The notes: a model not told the origin generated them from the letters alone. Shown: positions 54,871-63,997, counted from the first letter of the stretch. The stretch is DNA of 64,000 nt from Sphingobacterium sp. SYP-B4668 (GCF_027627455.1 NZ_CP115483.1:3038001-3102000); one strand, 5' to 3'. Program-made: numbers and translations.

Positions 54871-56091
54871 TTAAAGTAAATCACAACTACTTCCCACTTC
54901 CATTGGCGTCTTATACACTCCTCCTTCAATCTGCACTGGGTGTACAAAATGCGATTTTAGATGTGGGATATGCTCCAAGAATAACGCTTCATGTCCCATC
55001 GATATATGGTTGAACAACACCAAATGCTGATGCAATTGCCCCATATCCCCTACATGAGGCACCACCGGAATGTTGTATTTGCGACATAACAGACTTACCG
55101 CTATAAACTCACTTACCCCACCGACACGCACTGCATCTACCTGAACAAACCCCGCAGCATTTAGTTGTAAGTAATTCTTAAATAGTATTCTATTGGGCAC
55201 ATGCTCTCCCATCGCGACCTTAATGGGTGCAATCCTCTCAGCAAGTGTCTTATGGGCTAGGATATCATCCGGATGGGTAGGTTCCTCTATCCAATATGGA
55301 TTCATCGTCTTTAATTCGTCGCAAATAGACAATGCTTGTGGAAGTGTCCACTGTTGATTGGCATCCAACATCACTGTCGCGCCATCTCCGGCCACTTCTC
55401 TTACAATGTGAGCCCGCTTAATATCTCGTAGCGGATCGAAGCTACCGACCTTAAGTTTCATCGCGTTGAATCCATTATCTATCGCTCTGCGACAGTTTTC
55501 GCGAACTTGCTCATCCGAATAATTGAACCACCCTACAGAAGTATCATAGCCCGTATACCCACGGCCCAGGATTCCCATACGACTATCTTTGGTCGCCAAA
55601 TTGGTTTCCAATAAAGCAATTGCCTGTTGAGCTGTCAACTCATCTTCCAAATAGGATAGATCTAATGTGTTGACGATTTCGGTAGCCGTCAGGTCAGTCA
55701 GCAGTTTCCAAAGGGGTACTTGTCGTGTTTTGGCCCATAGGTCGTAGCAAGCATTCGTCACCGAAGCTAATGCCAAATGTACGATACCTTTGTGCGGCCC
55801 TAGCCATCTAAACTGTTGTTCATTGCTTAATGCATTGAATATATGCCCAAAATCAGCCATTATTTCTTCTATTCCTTTCCCTACTAAGCGTTCCACATAA
55901 AAGGCCGCTGCCTTACAGACTAAGTCATTCCCCGCTCCGATCGTAAAGGCCAACCCTGTGCCAACTCTCCCCCTGTCATCCATTAATTTGGTTACCGCGT
56001 AAGAATAAATCGGGTCTTTATGCACAGCATCGCTTCCCGCTCCCGTGTTTAACGGAAATCGCTTATCCTCGATATCGTATCTTTTTATCAT
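54871..56091 (-). CDS. L-fuconate dehydratase-like enolase-superfamily enzyme
   Basis: A 406-aa mandelate-racemase-type enzyme. Catalytic and metal residues are visible in order: KxK in AMKLKVGSFDPL (about 213), Asp in TVMLDANQQW, Glu in PYWIEEPTHPDD, Glu in VAMGEHVPNR and His in VVPHVGDMGQLHQH. The layout, with VFHNHISMGHE-like end (LVLFNHISMGHEALFLEHI), fits L-fuconate dehydratase of the Xanthomonas-type pathway, which converts L-fuconate to 2-keto-3-deoxy-L-fuconate. Gap to the symporter is 11 bp. Confidence 0.85.
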   Translation of the reverse strand: MIKRYDIEDKRFPLNTGAGSDAVHKDPIYSYAVTKLMDDRGRVGTGLAFTIGAGNDLVCKAAAFYVERLVGKGIEEIMADFGHIFNALSNEQQFRWLGPHKGIVHLALASVTNACYDLWAKTRQVPLWKLLTDLTATEIVNTLDLSYLEDELTAQQAIALLETNLATKDSRMGILGRGYTGYDTSVGWFNYSDEQVRENCRRAIDNGFNAMKLKVGSFDPLRDIKRAHIVREVAGDGATVMLDANQQWTLPQALSICDELKTMNPYWIEEPTHPDDILAHKTLAERIAPIKVAMGEHVPNRILFKNYLQLNAAGFVQVDAVRVGGVSEFIAVSLLCRKYNIPVVPHVGDMGQLHQHLVLFNHISMGHEALFLEHIPHLKSHFVHPVQIEGGVYKTPMEVGSSCDLL

Positions 56092-56216
56092 CTATGTATT
56101 GAGCTTTTTTTTATTTGGTTATCTATTTTTATCTCAATTTATTCTTTATTCATATTTAGGAAACAGGAAGTCAAGGACTCCCTGTTTTCACCAACTATTT
56201 GACCTTGCGGTCCACC

Positions 56217-56345
56217 TTAATTATCAAGCACTTCAATTCTATTAGATTTACTGCCACTCACTAGCACAAGCTTTTCGTCGCGTACACAAAACCCCTTCCC
56301 ATCCTTGGATACATGAGTATATCTTTGGTAATCAATTGAAGGGCT
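56217..56345 (-). pseudogene. 3' gene remnant between dehydratase and GH29
   Basis: In the 266-bp gap the minus frame reads SPSIDYQRYTHVSKDGKGFC, then VRDEKLVLVSGSKSNRIEVL, to a TAA at 56217-56219. It is preceded by a stop and has no start. It appears to be a C-terminal beta domain of a lost gene. Family not recognised. Confidence 0.4.
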
Positions 56346-56357
56346 ATTCGTAATCTG

Positions 56358-57407
56358 CTACAGCGCAAGGTTTTCTTTCAGCTTCTTCAATACTTCAACA
56401 TCCGAATCTTTGACACGGCCTTCGCGGTTGGGCCCTACGTTCAAGATCAAAATATTATCCTGAGCCGTAGCTTTCTTATACATATCAGCCAGCTCAGATA
56501 CGGGACGAGGTGTATTGTCTTCGGTATGGTAAAACCATTTTTTGCCCAGTACTACTGTCGTTTCAAAAGGCATGTAATACACCTTTCCTTGACTGACGAA
56601 TAGCTTAGGGTCTGGATTTTTTGGTAAATATGGGTCACCCAAACGGAAATCGCTTGGATAGTATCGTAGTGGAAAATATTCTTCTTGATCATTGGGTAAC
56701 ACGGGGTGCTGATCTATATTTTTTGGAGAGCCAATGGTCCAATTCACCCCGACTTGGCATTGGGGTGCGCGCGCTTTCACATTGGAATAAATCTGTTGTA
56801 TCGGCCAGCGGTAGTTTTCCTTTTCCCAACCTCCATCTAACCAAAGCTCCACAACTCTTGTATGTTTCTGTGCTACATCAATCATTTCATTAATTTGCTC
56901 CAGCATATATTTGTTGTAGGCAGCATCGGCTTTTACGTCTTTAACATTTCCATTTTCCTTCCTATCCCATAATGAGTAATATAAACCCAATTTTATACCC
57001 TGCTTTTCACATTCCTTTGCTACAGCCTCCACGACATTGGTCTTATTACTCGAATTGGCCACATCATACTCCGTGTACTTGCTGTCCCACAAACAAAAGC
57101 CATCATGGTGCTTGGCAACCAAAATGATGTACTTCATCCCCGAATTCTTGGCAGTCGCCACCCATTGCTTGGCATCGATGATAGTCGGGGCATAGGAGGA
57201 TGCCGGTTTAGAGCCGTCTGTCCACTCCTCATTATGGAAGGTATTGATACCAAAATGCACGAACATACCGTATTTCCGTTGAATCTGTTCCAATTGGTAC
57301 TTGCTGGGTTGTGTAGAAGATACCGGCACATGTACTTTAGACTGTCCAAAGGCAGTGATATGGATGGCCAGTAGCATCATGCTGAGCACGCTAATCTTTT
57401 TTATCAT
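56358..57407 (-). CDS. GH29 alpha-L-fucosidase (short form)
   Basis: ATG at 57407 (Met 16 of the longest frame) is preferred as it starts a clean signal peptide (MIKKISVLSMMLLAIHITAF). The protein is a single GH29 domain: YGMFVHFGINTFHNEEWTDG, VAKHHDGFCLWDSKYTEYD, VVELWLDGGWEKE (likely nucleophile Asp), HTEDNTPRPVSELADMYKKA and ILILNVGPNREGRVKDSD. There is no added module, unlike the 750-aa GH29. It probably targets a different fucose linkage. A palindrome precedes it. Confidence 0.88.
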   Translation of the reverse strand: MIKKISVLSMMLLAIHITAFGQSKVHVPVSSTQPSKYQLEQIQRKYGMFVHFGINTFHNEEWTDGSKPASSYAPTIIDAKQWVATAKNSGMKYIILVAKHHDGFCLWDSKYTEYDVANSSNKTNVVEAVAKECEKQGIKLGLYYSLWDRKENGNVKDVKADAAYNKYMLEQINEMIDVAQKHTRVVELWLDGGWEKENYRWPIQQIYSNVKARAPQCQVGVNWTIGSPKNIDQHPVLPNDQEEYFPLRYYPSDFRLGDPYLPKNPDPKLFVSQGKVYYMPFETTVVLGKKWFYHTEDNTPRPVSELADMYKKATAQDNILILNVGPNREGRVKDSDVEVLKKLKENLAL

Positions 57408-57465
57408 AATATAAGTAGTTAGTAGGTATTTTTGTAACTTGATCCTAATCAAGCATCTGTATCAA

Positions 57466-57491
57466 CAAATATAATGCAGATCATATATTTG
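57466..57491. promoter_or_regulatory. Palindrome CAAATATA-N10-TATATTTG
   Basis: CAAATATA at 57466-57473 and TATATTTG at 57484-57491, inside partly paired CTGTAT/ATACAG flanks, about 60-84 bp upstream of the short GH29 start. Each arm also fits the TAnnTTTG -7 box, so it could be a promoter or an operator. Confidence 0.4.
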
Positions 57492-57590
57492 CATACAGAC
57501 TAAATTAGCAGATGATGAGCTTATATTGACTTTCTTAAGGGTATCATTACGCTAGCGGCGATAAATACATTCTTATCCTCTAAAAAAACA

Positions 57591-57619
57591 ATAGCCGCTA
57601 AGGAGTCCCCAGCGGCTAT
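57591..57619 (-). terminator. Terminator of the pst operon
   Basis: ATAGCCGCT (57591-57599) pairs with AGCGGCTAT (57611-57619). Read on the minus strand it ends in TGTTTTTTTAG, 47 bp after the pstB stop. Confidence 0.85.
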
Positions 57620-57665
57620 ATATCTGACTAGCACTATTCTATTTTTTTGAAACTAACGACTAAGC

Positions 57666-58412
57666 CTATCCAAAACTCCCTTTAATATAATTCAAGGTCA
57701 TTTCTTCTTTGGGATGATTGAATATTTGCTCAGTCGGTCCCTCCTCCTTCACCTCTCCCAGATACATAAAGACGGTTTTGTCGGCAATACGCTGTGCCTG
57801 TTGCATATTATGCGTCACGATTACGATTGTATATTTTTCTTTCAGATGCGAAATCAGTTCCTCTATCTTCAACGTACTCACTGGATCCAGGGCCGAGCAC
57901 GGCTCATCCATCAAAATCACCTCTGGTCGGAGCGCCACAGCTCTCGCTATACACAATCGTTGTTGTTGACCACCAGAGAGTCTGGTAGCAGGCATTTTCA
58001 AATCATTTTTGACTTCTTCCCAGAGAAATGCTTCCCTTAAGGCCTTTTCAATAACGTCCTTACCGTGGGGCAAGTTATTGATTTTTAATCCGTAGGCGAT
58101 ATTCTCATAGATGCTTTTCGGAAACGGATTAGCCTTTTGGAAAACCATCCCTATACGTTTTCTGATTTCGGTCACGGGCACCGACTTGTCGTATAGATCC
58201 AAGTCTTCCAGTTTAAGACTACCGGTAATCTTGGCATCAGGTGAAAGATCATGCATACGGTTGAAGCTCCGCAGCAATGTACTCTTGCCACAACCAGAAG
58301 GTCCTATCAAAGCCGTAATCTGATTCTCAGCAAAAGAAACATTGATATTTTTCAAGACTTCTTTTTGACCAAAACTAATCTGTAGATTTTCTGCGGATAA
58401 CTTAATTTTCAT
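57666..58412 (-). CDS. pstB: Phosphate ABC transporter ATPase PstB
   Basis: The 248-aa ATPase has Walker A GPSGCGKST (about 37-45), Q-loop GMVFQKANPFPKS, signature LSGGQQQRLCIAR, Walker B VILMDEPCSALDP and H-loop VTHNM. The FQKANPFPKSIYENIAYG stretch is typical of PstB. It powers phosphate import with PstA and PstC, whose genes precede and overlap it by 11 bp. phoU is not in this operon. Confidence 0.95.
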   Translation of the reverse strand: MKIKLSAENLQISFGQKEVLKNINVSFAENQITALIGPSGCGKSTLLRSFNRMHDLSPDAKITGSLKLEDLDLYDKSVPVTEIRKRIGMVFQKANPFPKSIYENIAYGLKINNLPHGKDVIEKALREAFLWEEVKNDLKMPATRLSGGQQQRLCIARAVALRPEVILMDEPCSALDPVSTLKIEELISHLKEKYTIVIVTHNMQQAQRIADKTVFMYLGEVKEEGPTEQIFNHPKEEMTLNYIKGSFG

Positions 58413-59259
58413 TTTTTCTGTATTTGTAACGTATATAGAAAGCCGTCAAATTCAATAAGAAGACAACAATAATTAACACTAATGCCGTACCGTAGGCGAT
58501 AGGACGCACCATCTCAATAGATTGATGCTGAGTAGAGAGCATGTATAGGTGATACGGAAGGGCCATGAATTCATTGTCTATTGCTCCCCCCATACCATTG
58601 ATATAAAAAGCAGCACCTGTAAAGAGAATCGGTGCCGTTTCACCTGCTGCTCTGGAAAGGGTCAACACCACGCCTGTCAATATTCCCGACATTGCCGAAG
58701 GCAAGACCACATCCTTGATGGTTTCAAATTTGGTGGCGCCCACGGCCAGAGCCGCTTCTCGTGTACTGGCCGGAATACGCATCAATGCTTCTTCGGTAGT
58801 TGTGATGATATAAGGCAGAGACAATAAGCCCAATGTCAATCCCGCAGACAACATAGAGGTGTCAAACTGCAACGCTTGCACAAACAGCGCCAAGCCAAAC
58901 AAACCATAGATGATGGAGGGTACACCCGAAAGGTTACGAATAGCTGCACGGATCGTACGCGTCAACCAATTGTCCTCCGCATATTCATTCAAATAAATGG
59001 CACAGCATACCCCAAATGGAATCGAAAAAAGTGCCGTTAGCAAGGTCAACAATACTGTTCCCAAAATTGGGGTTAAGATACCACCTTTGGTCATTCCTTC
59101 TCTCGGCACATCCACGATAAATTCCCAAGATAAGGAGCTTGCACCCTTGGAGATGATTTCCCAAAGGATAATGACCAAGAAAAGGCACACTAATCCTGTG
59201 CTCAATAAGAGCGTACCCCATTCAATTATGGATGTAAATTTAAACTTCTTACGCTGCAT
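58402..59259 (-). CDS. pstA: Phosphate ABC transporter permease PstA
   Basis: A 285-aa inner-membrane permease with six helices. It has the PstA-type signature PFGVCCAIYLNEYAEDNWLT, NLSGVPSIIYGLFGLALF and the coupling motif EALMRIPASTREAALAVGAT. It overlaps pstC upstream by 11 bp and pstB downstream by 11 bp, so the set is translated as a unit. Confidence 0.95.
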   Translation of the reverse strand: MQRKKFKFTSIIEWGTLLLSTGLVCLFLVIILWEIISKGASSLSWEFIVDVPREGMTKGGILTPILGTVLLTLLTALFSIPFGVCCAIYLNEYAEDNWLTRTIRAAIRNLSGVPSIIYGLFGLALFVQALQFDTSMLSAGLTLGLLSLPYIITTTEEALMRIPASTREAALAVGATKFETIKDVVLPSAMSGILTGVVLTLSRAAGETAPILFTGAAFYINGMGGAIDNEFMALPYHLYMLSTQHQSIEMVRPIAYGTALVLIIVVFLLNLTAFYIRYKYRKNEN

Positions 59260-60139
59260 GATATTTCCTAAAACGATTAATAAAATACTCCCCTACCAAA
59301 TTGGCGATCAACGTCATGCAGAATAATACAGTAGCAATCGCGTATAAGGCAAAATAATGGGTCGTTTTATAAGGTACCTCTCCCATCTCGATGGCTATAG
59401 TTGCTGTCATTGTCTTGACCGAATCAAACATTCCCTCGGGGAGCAAAGCTGCATTCCCAGTAGCCATGAGTACGGTCATCGTCTCCCCGATGGCCCGTCC
59501 CACTCCCAACATTACTGCTGCAATAATACCTGGTGCTGCAGCCGGAATGACCACAAAACATAAAGTCTGCCACTTGGTAGCCCCCACACCGTAACTCGCC
59601 TCTTTATAGGTTTTTGGCACCGCATGAATGGCATCTTCAGCTACGGTAATTATCGTTGGCAAAGCCATAACAGCTAATAGTATTGCTCCGTTAAGTGCAT
59701 TCAACCCATTCGGTAGCCCCACCAAATTTGCAATACCCGGACCTACCAATACAATACCTAGAAAACCAATTACTACAGAGGGGATTGCCGCTAGCATCTC
59801 AATAGTAGGTTTCAAGATTGTCTTCAATTTAGGGCTCGCATATTCGGAGATGAATGCCGCTGTACCAATCCCTAAAGGAATGGCAATCACCATCGCACCA
59901 ATAGTAACCAATGTCGTACTCAGAATTAAAGGTAACAGACCATACTTGGGATTCTTACCCGTGGGGTTCCATTCCATCCCAGTAATAAAATCCAATGGAC
60001 GCACATCTGAGAAGAAAGAAAGGGAATTGTAGATTAGCATCGCCAATATCCCCCCCAATGCGGCCAACACCAAAAGTCCGGTAACTTTAAAAATATATTT
60101 AAAGGCCACATCCAAAGATAATCGAGTCTTATATTTCAT
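59249..60139 (-). CDS. pstC: Phosphate ABC transporter permease PstC
   Basis: A 296-aa permease with the PstC pattern LDFITGMEWNPTGKNPKYGL, PLGIGTAAFISEYASPKLK, MLAAIPSVVIGFLGIVLVGP and the ATPase-contact loop AVPKTYKEASYGVGATKWQT. It follows pstS by 48 bp and overlaps pstA. Confidence 0.95.
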   Translation of the reverse strand: MKYKTRLSLDVAFKYIFKVTGLLVLAALGGILAMLIYNSLSFFSDVRPLDFITGMEWNPTGKNPKYGLLPLILSTTLVTIGAMVIAIPLGIGTAAFISEYASPKLKTILKPTIEMLAAIPSVVIGFLGIVLVGPGIANLVGLPNGLNALNGAILLAVMALPTIITVAEDAIHAVPKTYKEASYGVGATKWQTLCFVVIPAAAPGIIAAVMLGVGRAIGETMTVLMATGNAALLPEGMFDSVKTMTATIAIEMGEVPYKTTHYFALYAIATVLFCMTLIANLVGEYFINRFRKYHAA

Positions 60140-60187
60140 AGTTTTTGTATTCGCTTTATAGGGTATAGTATAGTGTATGACACTACG

Positions 60188-61048
60188 TTATCTTTCTTTG
60201 ATATAATAACCATGCTCTTTGATCATCTGCTTGCCCTTCTCACTTCGTTCGAAATCGATGAATGGCTTGACCTTCTCCCATGAACTGGCCAAGATAAATT
60301 GGTATAATGGGCGCTGGAAAAAATATTGACTATTATTTATCGCCTGCAGATCATTTGGCGAATAGGCTACACTGGTAGGTGTTTCTTTAATCTTGACGAT
60401 GCGAACGCCCTGCTTGGCTTCCGGATCGTCAGCCACATAGCCCGCTCCGATATAACCGACGCCTGATTTATCGGCTTTGACCCCTTCGATGATTTGCGCG
60501 TTGCCAGTCATCTCTTTTGCGGCTGCAGAAAATTCAATCTTAAGCTTTTTCTTCACAAAGGAATAGGTTCCTGAGCTGCTTTGGCGCCCATAGATATTGA
60601 TGGGCATATTGACGGAGGTCAATTCATTCCAATTCTTGATGGTCCCATCTAAAATTTGCCCTAAGGTCTTCAGGTCGACTTCATTGAGCGGCAAGTCTTT
60701 ATGTACGATAAAAGCCGTGGCATCCTCAGCAAAGATGACGGTTTTAAGATCGATGTTCTTGTCTTTGAATTGTTGGACCTCTTCTCCGGATAGTGGTCGG
60801 GAGGAATTTGCAATGTCTGCCTGTCCGTTCAACAAAGAAGTAATCCCTAATCCAGATCCGCCACCCGATATCGCGATGTTGAAACTGGGATCGATTTCTG
60901 TAAACTTCTCGGCCAGATTGACGGCCAAATTCACTTCGGTGTCCGACCCTTTCATTTTAATGGAATGGTCTTTAGATGTACATCCGTACGCAAAAAGCAG
61001 TACGACAACCCCGAAGTAGGTAATACGATAATTCCTCATGTGTTTCAT
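60188..61048 (-). CDS. pstS: Phosphate-binding lipoprotein PstS
   Basis: A 286-aa lipoprotein (LLFAYGC lipobox) of the PstS family: IKMKGSDTEVNLAVNLAEKF, the phosphate-binding loop region ISGGGSGLGITSLLNGQADI, GRQSSSGTYSFVKKKL and a Pst-like end. It captures phosphate for PstCAB. Met 4 (61039) is another possible start. It leads the operon; probable control by phosphate starvation is inferred from family knowledge. Confidence 0.92.
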   Translation of the reverse strand: MKHMRNYRITYFGVVVLLFAYGCTSKDHSIKMKGSDTEVNLAVNLAEKFTEIDPSFNIAISGGGSGLGITSLLNGQADIANSSRPLSGEEVQQFKDKNIDLKTVIFAEDATAFIVHKDLPLNEVDLKTLGQILDGTIKNWNELTSVNMPINIYGRQSSSGTYSFVKKKLKIEFSAAAKEMTGNAQIIEGVKADKSGVGYIGAGYVADDPEAKQGVRIVKIKETPTSVAYSPNDLQAINNSQYFFQRPLYQFILASSWEKVKPFIDFERSEKGKQMIKEHGYYIKER

Positions 61049-61365
61049 CGCTACAAAAGTGCTGCTTTATTGTAAAGACAACTTTACCCTAATGTTAACA
61101 TAGTATTAAGAACCACTTTATATGTTAGAATTGTGTAAAAAAGAGGTTAATCATGCATCTGTTAACAATGGATAGGTGACATCTACACATCACAAGTGTA
61201 AAACACGACTATACATTTTTTGTTTTCCCGTCGAATATGACTTGCAGGATTCAAGTAGAAATAGATTGGAAATGCTGTCCCTGCTACTGACCAAAAGATG
61301 CCTTATTAAGCAAGGCAACCTTTCTTTAGACATCTCTTCATCAAGCAAACTCCTATGCATCGTTA
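61049..61365. promoter_or_regulatory. pstS upstream region with two TGTTAACA palindromes
   Basis: 317 bp without a supported gene. ATGTTAACAT at 61092-61101 and TGTTAACA at 61160-61167 lie 68 bp apart before pstS, candidate sites for a phosphate regulator. This is based on the repetition only. Confidence 0.3.
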
Positions 61366-63180
61366 CTATTTCAGCAGATTGACTTTTTTTCCATCCATTT
61401 TATTATCGACGACCTCGGCGTTCACTACACGCTCGAACAGCACCCGCCTTTTGTTACGATGGAAAGCTGGATATTGTTGGTTTGTTTTTATTCTGTTGCG
61501 CTTGAATGTAATCCCATCGACCGATTTGGCATACAGGATAGGCGTGTCAAAGGTCTCGAATTCATTATTTTCAATGCGGATACCCGAGTGGAAATACTGT
61601 ATTTGATTAGCCAAATCGGGAATTTCGGGATAGATGGAGATTACGGCTGACGTAAATTGATACATACTCGTCAACGCATTGACAAATTTGTTGTTGCGGA
61701 TTATGATATCCCGGCACGATCCGGTTTCGTACCAACCGTTGCTATCACCACACAGCAATATCGCACACCCAGAGGTATGGTCAAATAAATTGTATGCTAC
61801 CAATGTGGGCTTTGGCGTGCTGAACAGTGCTCCCCTAGCCCTATTGTTGCGCACGGTATTACCGGTAAAGACTACTGACGGGGTCCAAGTTAGATTCTCT
61901 ATTCCGACATCCACCCTGTCTGGATTGATATCGTTGCCCAAGGCCTTTACAAATCGAATCTTAAATTCCTTTATAGGCGTGTCATCATGATCGCGCATAG
62001 GCGTAATCGATTGGATACTGTTCTGCTCGGTCCACAATTCCATGGTCTTTGATTTTATAAACTGTACGCTATCCCCCGTATATCCCCAATCAAATCCAAA
62101 AGACTGCCTGTGCATATAGCTCGCCAATACCGTTCGATCGTCCAAGCGTTTAATCATCTTGAGATAGGTTCCATGGATATTAATGGCATCGTCCATCATT
62201 CCTTCGTACAGCCCATTCTTAGAGACAAGACGTCCTTTGCAGCCCGAAAAGTGGGTTGCATCCGCTTGTGTTGTAAAGTATCGCGGATCCTTCTGCCCTC
62301 GTAAACATACACTAAATCCATCCATATCTATATTTTCGGTCAGTTGGGCCAATAATCCCATTCCCTCCGCATAGTGTACCTTTACATTTTCAAAGCTTAT
62401 ATTCTCCCCCTTATGTACAAATATTCCTGGTGCCGGTCTATATCCACCCCGCATCGCGATGACTGTGCCGGGGATGAGTTGTGGATTTTTCCAGTGATGG
62501 GCTTTAATACGCCCGGGGGCTATTTCACTAACACCTTTGGTCCCTACCTGTAGGTCCCCGCTGTTGTACACAATACGTTTGGTATCACCCTCAAAGGCTA
62601 TCCCAGAGGTCGGCCTCATCTCCCAACCTTCGCCGCTATTGTAAAAGGTGCTGTCTTGTATCTTGTAGGTCACCCATGGTGCCGTTTCGAATATAATAGT
62701 ACCATTGATGCTGTCATTTTCAATAATCTTAACCTGCGCTATCTGTGGCTTTTCAAAATCGATGCTTAGATCTTTAATTTTCACCTGCTTATTGGCAATC
62801 ATCGCAATAGGAAGCATGCGCCCATGGAATATCAAATCGGCCCCTTGTCCGTCCAGGGTCATCTGTTCAAAGTCTTCCAATGGAATACCGACTGTCTTGG
62901 GATTGTCCTGATCATGGTTCGAAATGTAATATTCTCGCTTCACAGCACCATCCGGATGAAAGTCATATCGCCCTTTCTTGAATAGTATAACGACCGGCTG
63001 TCCATCCGCTTCTGCTTTGATTTTCTGGAGAGCGGCAATCAGCAAGGGCGTATTGTTTATACCCGTATTTGGCACCACTCCATAATTTTCCAATTTATAA
63101 CTTTTTGCTTCATCTTGCGCCATCAATCCACCTGATAAGCACAGTGTTAAAAGTATCAATAGTATATTTTTTTTGAGCAT
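61366..63180 (-). CDS. GH110-like alpha-1,3-galactosidase
   Basis: A 604-aa exported beta-helix protein (signal LLILLTLCLSGGLMAQ). The start resembles GH110 (YGVVPNTGINNTPLLIAALQ). Characteristic segments are TTQADATHFSGCKGRLVSKN, YEGMMDDAINIHGTYLKMIK, TWTPSVVFTGNTVRNNRARG and IIIRNNKFVNALTSMYQFTS. GH110 enzymes of Bacteroides remove the alpha-1,3-galactose of blood-group-B-type epitopes, which carry alpha-1,2-fucose. That fits the fucosidase genes nearby. Two tandem repeats lie upstream. It is separated from the other glycan genes by the pst operon. Confidence 0.85.
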   Translation of the reverse strand: MLKKNILLILLTLCLSGGLMAQDEAKSYKLENYGVVPNTGINNTPLLIAALQKIKAEADGQPVVILFKKGRYDFHPDGAVKREYYISNHDQDNPKTVGIPLEDFEQMTLDGQGADLIFHGRMLPIAMIANKQVKIKDLSIDFEKPQIAQVKIIENDSINGTIIFETAPWVTYKIQDSTFYNSGEGWEMRPTSGIAFEGDTKRIVYNSGDLQVGTKGVSEIAPGRIKAHHWKNPQLIPGTVIAMRGGYRPAPGIFVHKGENISFENVKVHYAEGMGLLAQLTENIDMDGFSVCLRGQKDPRYFTTQADATHFSGCKGRLVSKNGLYEGMMDDAINIHGTYLKMIKRLDDRTVLASYMHRQSFGFDWGYTGDSVQFIKSKTMELWTEQNSIQSITPMRDHDDTPIKEFKIRFVKALGNDINPDRVDVGIENLTWTPSVVFTGNTVRNNRARGALFSTPKPTLVAYNLFDHTSGCAILLCGDSNGWYETGSCRDIIIRNNKFVNALTSMYQFTSAVISIYPEIPDLANQIQYFHSGIRIENNEFETFDTPILYAKSVDGITFKRNRIKTNQQYPAFHRNKRRVLFERVVNAEVVDNKMDGKKVNLLK

Positions 63181-63274
63181 CTTAATATAAAGTAGTAGGT
63201 ATTTGTTTCAAAATCTTGTTTATTTGTCCTGGTCTACGGATTTGTAAATATAAGGATTGCTATAGGCAACTTTT

Positions 63275-63307
63275 GACGCTATATTAACGTTTGGAGACGC
63301 TATATTA
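63275..63307. repeat. Perfect 12-bp direct repeats, 21-bp period, before GH110
   Basis: GACGCTATATTA at 63275-63286 and again at 63296-63307, 95-127 bp before the GH110 start. Two helical turns apart, they look like tandem half-sites for a dimeric activator. Related sequence precedes the large GH29 and the GH95 genes. Confidence 0.6.
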
Positions 63308-63434
63308 TCCTTTTTCCACCCCAATTGAATTTATCCACTCTCATTTCCAATTTATTCCCCTATCGATTGCATTTTATAACAATTTGGTGTGTCTTTTGCT
63401 ATATCTGTATAGATAACATTCAATTGACGTCATT

Positions 63435-63920
63435 ATGAATATATTAAAAAGCATGGCATTATCGGGAGTAGCCTTTTTAGCACTCGCGAGCTGTAACGAA
63501 CAGACCACTAAATCCAGTGAACAGCGGGCAGAAAAGAACGCCATAGCACCACTAGTAGTAGCTGGCAGCTATGTCACCCCCGATTATGAAAAACGTAATG
63601 AGGGGTATGATTGGGTAGGCATCTCGGTGACCAGTACAGATAGCAGCACCATTGCTATACAAGTCCGGTCTAGAGGGGACAAGAAAAAACCAACCTGTAC
63701 CCTGGATGCAAATGCCAGTAAAATAGAGGAGGGTCTGTACCAAGCTACATTACAGGGCAAGCAAGTGTTGTTTACATTCAACACTACTTCCGTAACGGTA
63801 TCGGCAGCAAATCCAGATGATTCGGCCATCCTTAATTTTTATTGTTCGGGTGGTGCAAGCCTAGCAGGCACCTACAGCAAAACACCAGGTGCGCTGGATT
63901 CTACACAAGTGACGAAATAG
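63435..63920 (+). CDS. Small lipoprotein, unknown
   Basis: A 161-aa lipoprotein (lipobox LASC, then NEQTTKSSEQ) with a beta-rich body (YDWVGISVTSTDSSTIAIQV, GKQVLFTFNTTSVTVSAANP). Two late Cys are visible (PTCTLD, FYCSGG). No family recognised. Its TAG stop is the first unit of a heptamer repeat, and a terminator follows. Confidence 0.65.
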   Translation: MNILKSMALSGVAFLALASCNEQTTKSSEQRAEKNAIAPLVVAGSYVTPDYEKRNEGYDWVGISVTSTDSSTIAIQVRSRGDKKKPTCTLDANASKIEEGLYQATLQGKQVLFTFNTTSVTVSAANPDDSAILNFYCSGGASLAGTYSKTPGALDSTQVTK

Positions 63921-63955
63921 TATTTAGTATTTAGTATTTAGTATTTAGTATTTAG
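63918..63955 (+). repeat. Tandem heptamer TAGTATT, five copies
   Basis: Five perfect TAGTATT units and a partial one run from the stop codon of the lipoprotein gene. This is a slippage-prone sequence; all forms keep a stop at the first unit. Confidence 0.9.
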
Positions 63956-63960
63956 GTGGA

Positions 63961-63997
63961 ACAAGAGTGGGTCGAATTAGTTTTTGCCCACTCTTGT
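63961..63997 (+). terminator. Intrinsic terminator at the window end
   Basis: ACAAGAGTGGG (63961-63971) pairs with CCCACTCTTGT (63987-63997), followed by T's. Confidence 0.85.

Noticed and set aside
56161..56190. AAACAGG/CCTGTTT hairpin as terminator after the gene remnant
   Set aside because: Short stem and no U-run on either side.
59628..60032. 134-aa plus frame inside pstC
   Set aside because: Antisense shadow of a conserved permease gene.
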